DNA of 17,349 nt from JAVBQU01 sp031548675 (lineage in GTDB: Bacteria; Bacteroidota; Bacteroidia; Bacteroidales; P3). The notes below the pieces were generated by a model. The model had not been told where the DNA came from. It saw only the letters and a list, made by a program, of their open reading frames with translations, and did no database searches. The stretch covers positions 1 through 17,349 of the forward strand of contig JAVBQU010000237.1 in NCBI GenBank assembly GCA_031548675.1, read 5' to 3'. The position numbers and the translations under genes were made by a program. How positions within the stretch are numbered: the stretch's first letter is position 1; every line of letters starts with the position of its first letter. This document shows positions 15,462 to 17,349 of this stretch, in pieces.

Positions 15462-16681
15462 AATTTTTCTATCATAGGGATAAGGGTAATATACAAGCCT
15501 GTAATAATGGCTGTGGTTATAACACCGGATATATTTGCTCCTAAAGCCTCCGGCAAAATCAAAGAAGAAGGGTTATCGCGTTCTACAATTTTTTGGGCTA
15601 CTTTGGCAGTAGTGGGTACACAGCTTACCCCTGCAATACCAATTACCGGATTAAACTTACCTCTGGTAATAAAATACATGATATACCCGCCTAAAATACC
15701 GCCGATACCCGAAAAAAGCAAGGCTACTATTCCCAAAATCAAAAGAATTAAAACTTTAGGATTTAATAATAAATGCGCTTCGCAAAGTACTCCAAGCAAA
15801 ATTCCCAAAGCAAAAGTAGAACCGTAGAGCAAAGGTCCGCTGATAAAATCTATCAAATGTTTTAATCCCGATTCGCGAATAGCCACGCCTAAAAAAAGAG
15901 AGAAAAACAAGGGGGCGGCAACCGGAAACAGCAAACAAAGAATGGTACATAAAATAACCGAAAATGTAAGTTTGGTTGCCGGACTATATCTTTTTACCTT
16001 TTTCGGGCGTTGCATTTTTATTGCACGCAGCCTTTTGGGAACCATTAGTTTTATTAAATAGGGATACCCTCCATACGTTAATCCTAAATAAAGATAGGCT
16101 ACAACCGTAATGGGAACAAATAATTCTTTTGACAAGGATAATGAAGTAAACAATACCATAGGACCATCCGCCCCACCTACCATAGCAATGGAGGCACTAT
16201 CGCGTAAGCTCAGTCCCATGGCATGGGCTAAAGGCAGAGTCACAAACGTTCCCAGTTCGGCACATAAAGCTATAAACATACATGTAATGGGACGTTGCAG
16301 CAAATAGCCCACATCTAATAAAACCCCGATTCCCATAAAAATGAAACAAGCTATCAATCCATTGCTGAACATGAGCGTATATAACGGTTGCAGAAAATAA
16401 ACCTGCATCATATCCATCAACTGGCTGGGTTCGCTTATCAAAGGGTCTATAAACAGGTTTCCTTGTTCCCCTCCGGGCATAAAAAGTACTCCGGCATTAA
16501 TGGCTGCCATTCCCAAGCCCATAGGTATCATGACTAAAGGTTCTAAAATGCCTTTTCGTCCCAAATATACCAATAATATTCCCAGAATAATTAACCCGAT
16601 GCGGGCAATAAGAATTGAAGTTTCGGATGCGCAAAGCGTGGAAATTCCTTGAAAAAGGTGTCCTATGTCAATGTTTTCCAT
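15452..16681 (-). CDS. Na+-translocating decarboxylase beta subunit (OadB/MmdB/GcdB family)
   Basis: Integral membrane subunit that decarboxylates carboxybiotin and pumps Na+ outward, as part of oxaloacetate, methylmalonyl-CoA or glutaconyl-CoA decarboxylase. At 409 residues it is of normal length, with nine or more hydrophobic segments. Key residues known from Klebsiella OadB can be aligned: D172 in MVGGADGPMVLF (D203), N344, G348 and S353 in NPVIGIAGVSCVPTTAKVA (N373, G377, S382), and N383 in GANISGV (N412). The pump core is therefore intact. The substrate depends on the alpha subunit, which is not in the window, nor is a biotin carrier gene. A 48-codon membrane ORF lies 44 bases upstream on the same strand. 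The stop codon is embedded in the terminator stem shared with the porin gene. Confidence 0.93.
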   Translation of the reverse strand: MENIDIGHLFQGISTLCASETSILIARIGLIILGILLVYLGRKGILEPLVMIPMGLGMAAINAGVLFMPGGEQGNLFIDPLISEPSQLMDMMQVYFLQPLYTLMFSNGLIACFIFMGIGVLLDVGYLLQRPITCMFIALCAELGTFVTLPLAHAMGLSLRDSASIAMVGGADGPMVLFTSLSLSKELFVPITVVAYLYLGLTYGGYPYLIKLMVPKRLRAIKMQRPKKVKRYSPATKLTFSVILCTILCLLFPVAAPLFFSLFLGVAIRESGLKHLIDFISGPLLYGSTFALGILLGVLCEAHLLLNPKVLILLILGIVALLFSGIGGILGGYIMYFITRGKFNPVIGIAGVSCVPTTAKVAQKIVERDNPSSLILPEALGANISGVITTAIITGLYITLIPMIEKFLP

Positions 16682-16725
16682 ACAAATAACCTATTTAGTG
16701 AACGAATAGTATTTAGAGAGGTTTC

Positions 16726-16872
16726 TCAACGATGAGGTTTTGCATGTTTCGACGAGCGATTTTCCAAATAATCTAACAATGAACTAATAATTTTAATCAT
16801 ATAAGCCACCACAAAGCCTACAATAAAGGCTTCTCCCATCATAATTAATGTCCATAAAATTACTTTAAACAT
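16726..16872 (-). CDS. Small single-span membrane protein upstream of the decarboxylase beta gene; candidate minimal gamma-like subunit
   Basis: A 48-codon frame, ATG at 16872 and TGA at 16726-16728. It starts MFKVILWTLIMMGEAFIVG, continues FVVAYMIKIISSLLDYLEN, and ends RSSKHAKPHR. One membrane helix spans about residues 3-31 with a glycine-containing centre (MMGEAFIVGF), followed by an amphipathic stretch and a short basic tail with two His. This layout resembles the N-terminal helix of OadG-type gamma subunits, which anchor the complex and bind zinc through C-terminal His residues, but the protein is shorter than usual OadG and the similarity is by eye. A good two-part promoter lies just upstream, and the beta subunit gene starts 44 bases after its stop, so the two are probably co-transcribed. 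Hydrophobic, codon-regular composition and context support a real gene. It could equally be an unrelated small membrane protein. Confidence 0.72.
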   Translation of the reverse strand: MFKVILWTLIMMGEAFIVGFVVAYMIKIISSLLDYLENRSSKHAKPHR

Positions 16873-16890
16873 AGCTCTTTTATAAAGAAA

Positions 16891-16919
16891 CAAATTTACA
16901 AGATTATTTTAAAAAACAA
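16891..16919 (-). promoter_or_regulatory. Promoter of the small ORF / decarboxylase beta pair
   Basis: On the minus strand a TTG (16919-16917, within ATTGTTTT) is followed after 18 bases by TAAATTTG (16898-16891), matching the Bacteroidetes -33/-7 pattern. The predicted start, near 16885, leaves a leader of about 13 bases before the ATG at 16872. It is the most complete promoter in the window. Confidence 0.6.
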
Positions 16920-16965
16920 TGCAAGAATCGCAAAATTAAAGGGGACTTAATTGAAAAAAGAAATT

Positions 16966-17322
16966 TTACTTTGCTTTACGTTCCTGTCTCAAAGCTATAA
17001 CTTCTGACATATTTTCTAAAGCCCATCCAACTAAATTGTTGAGGTGAGGCATCAGTCCTTCGCCCGATTTTGTAAGACAGTATTCCACTTTAGGAGGTAC
17101 TTCTGGATAAATTTTTCTATTAATCAATCCATCTGCTTCTAACGACCGTAAAGTTACTGTAAGCATCCGTTGCGAAATATCTCCGATAGATTTATGAATA
17201 TCGCTGAAGCGCATGGTTCCGTTTGCATTTAAAGTTGTAAGAACCAATAGCGACCATTTGTCGCCAAGCCGGCTGAGAATATCACGGATGGGACAAGTTG
17301 CCGTTTGTAAAAAAGTTTTCAT
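16966..17322 (-). CDS. HxlR-family winged-helix transcriptional regulator
   Basis: A 118-residue DNA-binding protein of the MarR-like HxlR family, normally a homodimer. The family pattern is clear: CPIRDILSRLGDKWSLLVL (residues 10-28), then MRFSDIHKSIGDISQRMLTVTLRSLEADGLI (37-67, recognition helix region), then the wing RKIYPEVPPKVEYCLTKSG (69-87) and a C-terminal dimerisation helix with VGWALENM. C10 is at the conserved N-terminal Cys position used for redox or electrophile sensing in characterised members such as HypR; a second Cys is C82. HxlR regulators often control a neighbouring oxidoreductase or detoxification gene. The gene that would lie divergently upstream is beyond the window edge, so the target cannot be named. 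The decarboxylase genes downstream have their own promoter. Confidence 0.93.
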   Translation of the reverse strand: MKTFLQTATCPIRDILSRLGDKWSLLVLTTLNANGTMRFSDIHKSIGDISQRMLTVTLRSLEADGLINRKIYPEVPPKVEYCLTKSGEGLMPHLNNLVGWALENMSEVIALRQERKAK

Positions 17323-17349
17323 CTTTTTGAAAAATTATTGTGCTGCAAA

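Noticed and set aside
15507..15827. A 106-codon + strand frame inside the decarboxylase region.
   Set aside because: It is antisense to the conserved C-terminal half of the beta subunit and shows no family features.

Overview
The window looks like a chromosomal segment from an AT-rich, probably anaerobic member of the Bacteroidetes, most likely Bacteroidales. The grounds are: purH followed directly by mreB; start codons preceded by A/T-rich leaders rather than strong Shine-Dalgarno sequences; several upstream boxes of the Bacteroidetes form TAnnTTTG; two secreted proteins ending in type IX secretion (T9SS) type A sorting domains; and a Na+-pumping decarboxylase beta subunit. No rRNA, tRNA, insertion sequence, integrase, prophage or CRISPR array was seen.

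Left part (1-5652, all + strand) is housekeeping: the 3' part of purH (purine synthesis), mreB (cell shape), a terminator, pssA (phosphatidylserine synthase), a CDF-family Zn/Cd/Co exporter, and a U32-family protein of the RNA-hydroxylation type (TrhP/RlhA-like). mreB is followed by a terminator and then pssA, not by mreC/mreD as is usual in this phylum.

Middle part (5775-13870) is mostly - strand and mostly cell envelope. A VOC-family protein and a large FG-GAP repeat T9SS cargo protein overlap by one base. Divergent from them on the + strand is a KAS III (FabH-like) enzyme. Next come four - strand genes with gaps of 39-55 bases, transcribed in the order OmpA-family protein, DxDxDG-loop lipoprotein, von Willebrand A T9SS cargo protein, and membrane-anchored unknown. 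These may form one envelope operon.

Right part (14117-17349): a probable outer-membrane beta-barrel porin (+) converges, through a bidirectional terminator, on a Na+-translocating decarboxylase beta subunit (-). Just upstream of that beta subunit is a 48-codon membrane peptide with its own good promoter, a candidate minimal gamma-like subunit. Upstream of that is an HxlR-family regulator (-).

No clearly new defence or mobile system is visible. The best leads are the small membrane ORF paired with an apparently alpha-less decarboxylase beta subunit, the four-gene envelope cluster, the 7-bp periodic intergenic repeats, and the perfect 18-bp hairpin between purH and mreB.
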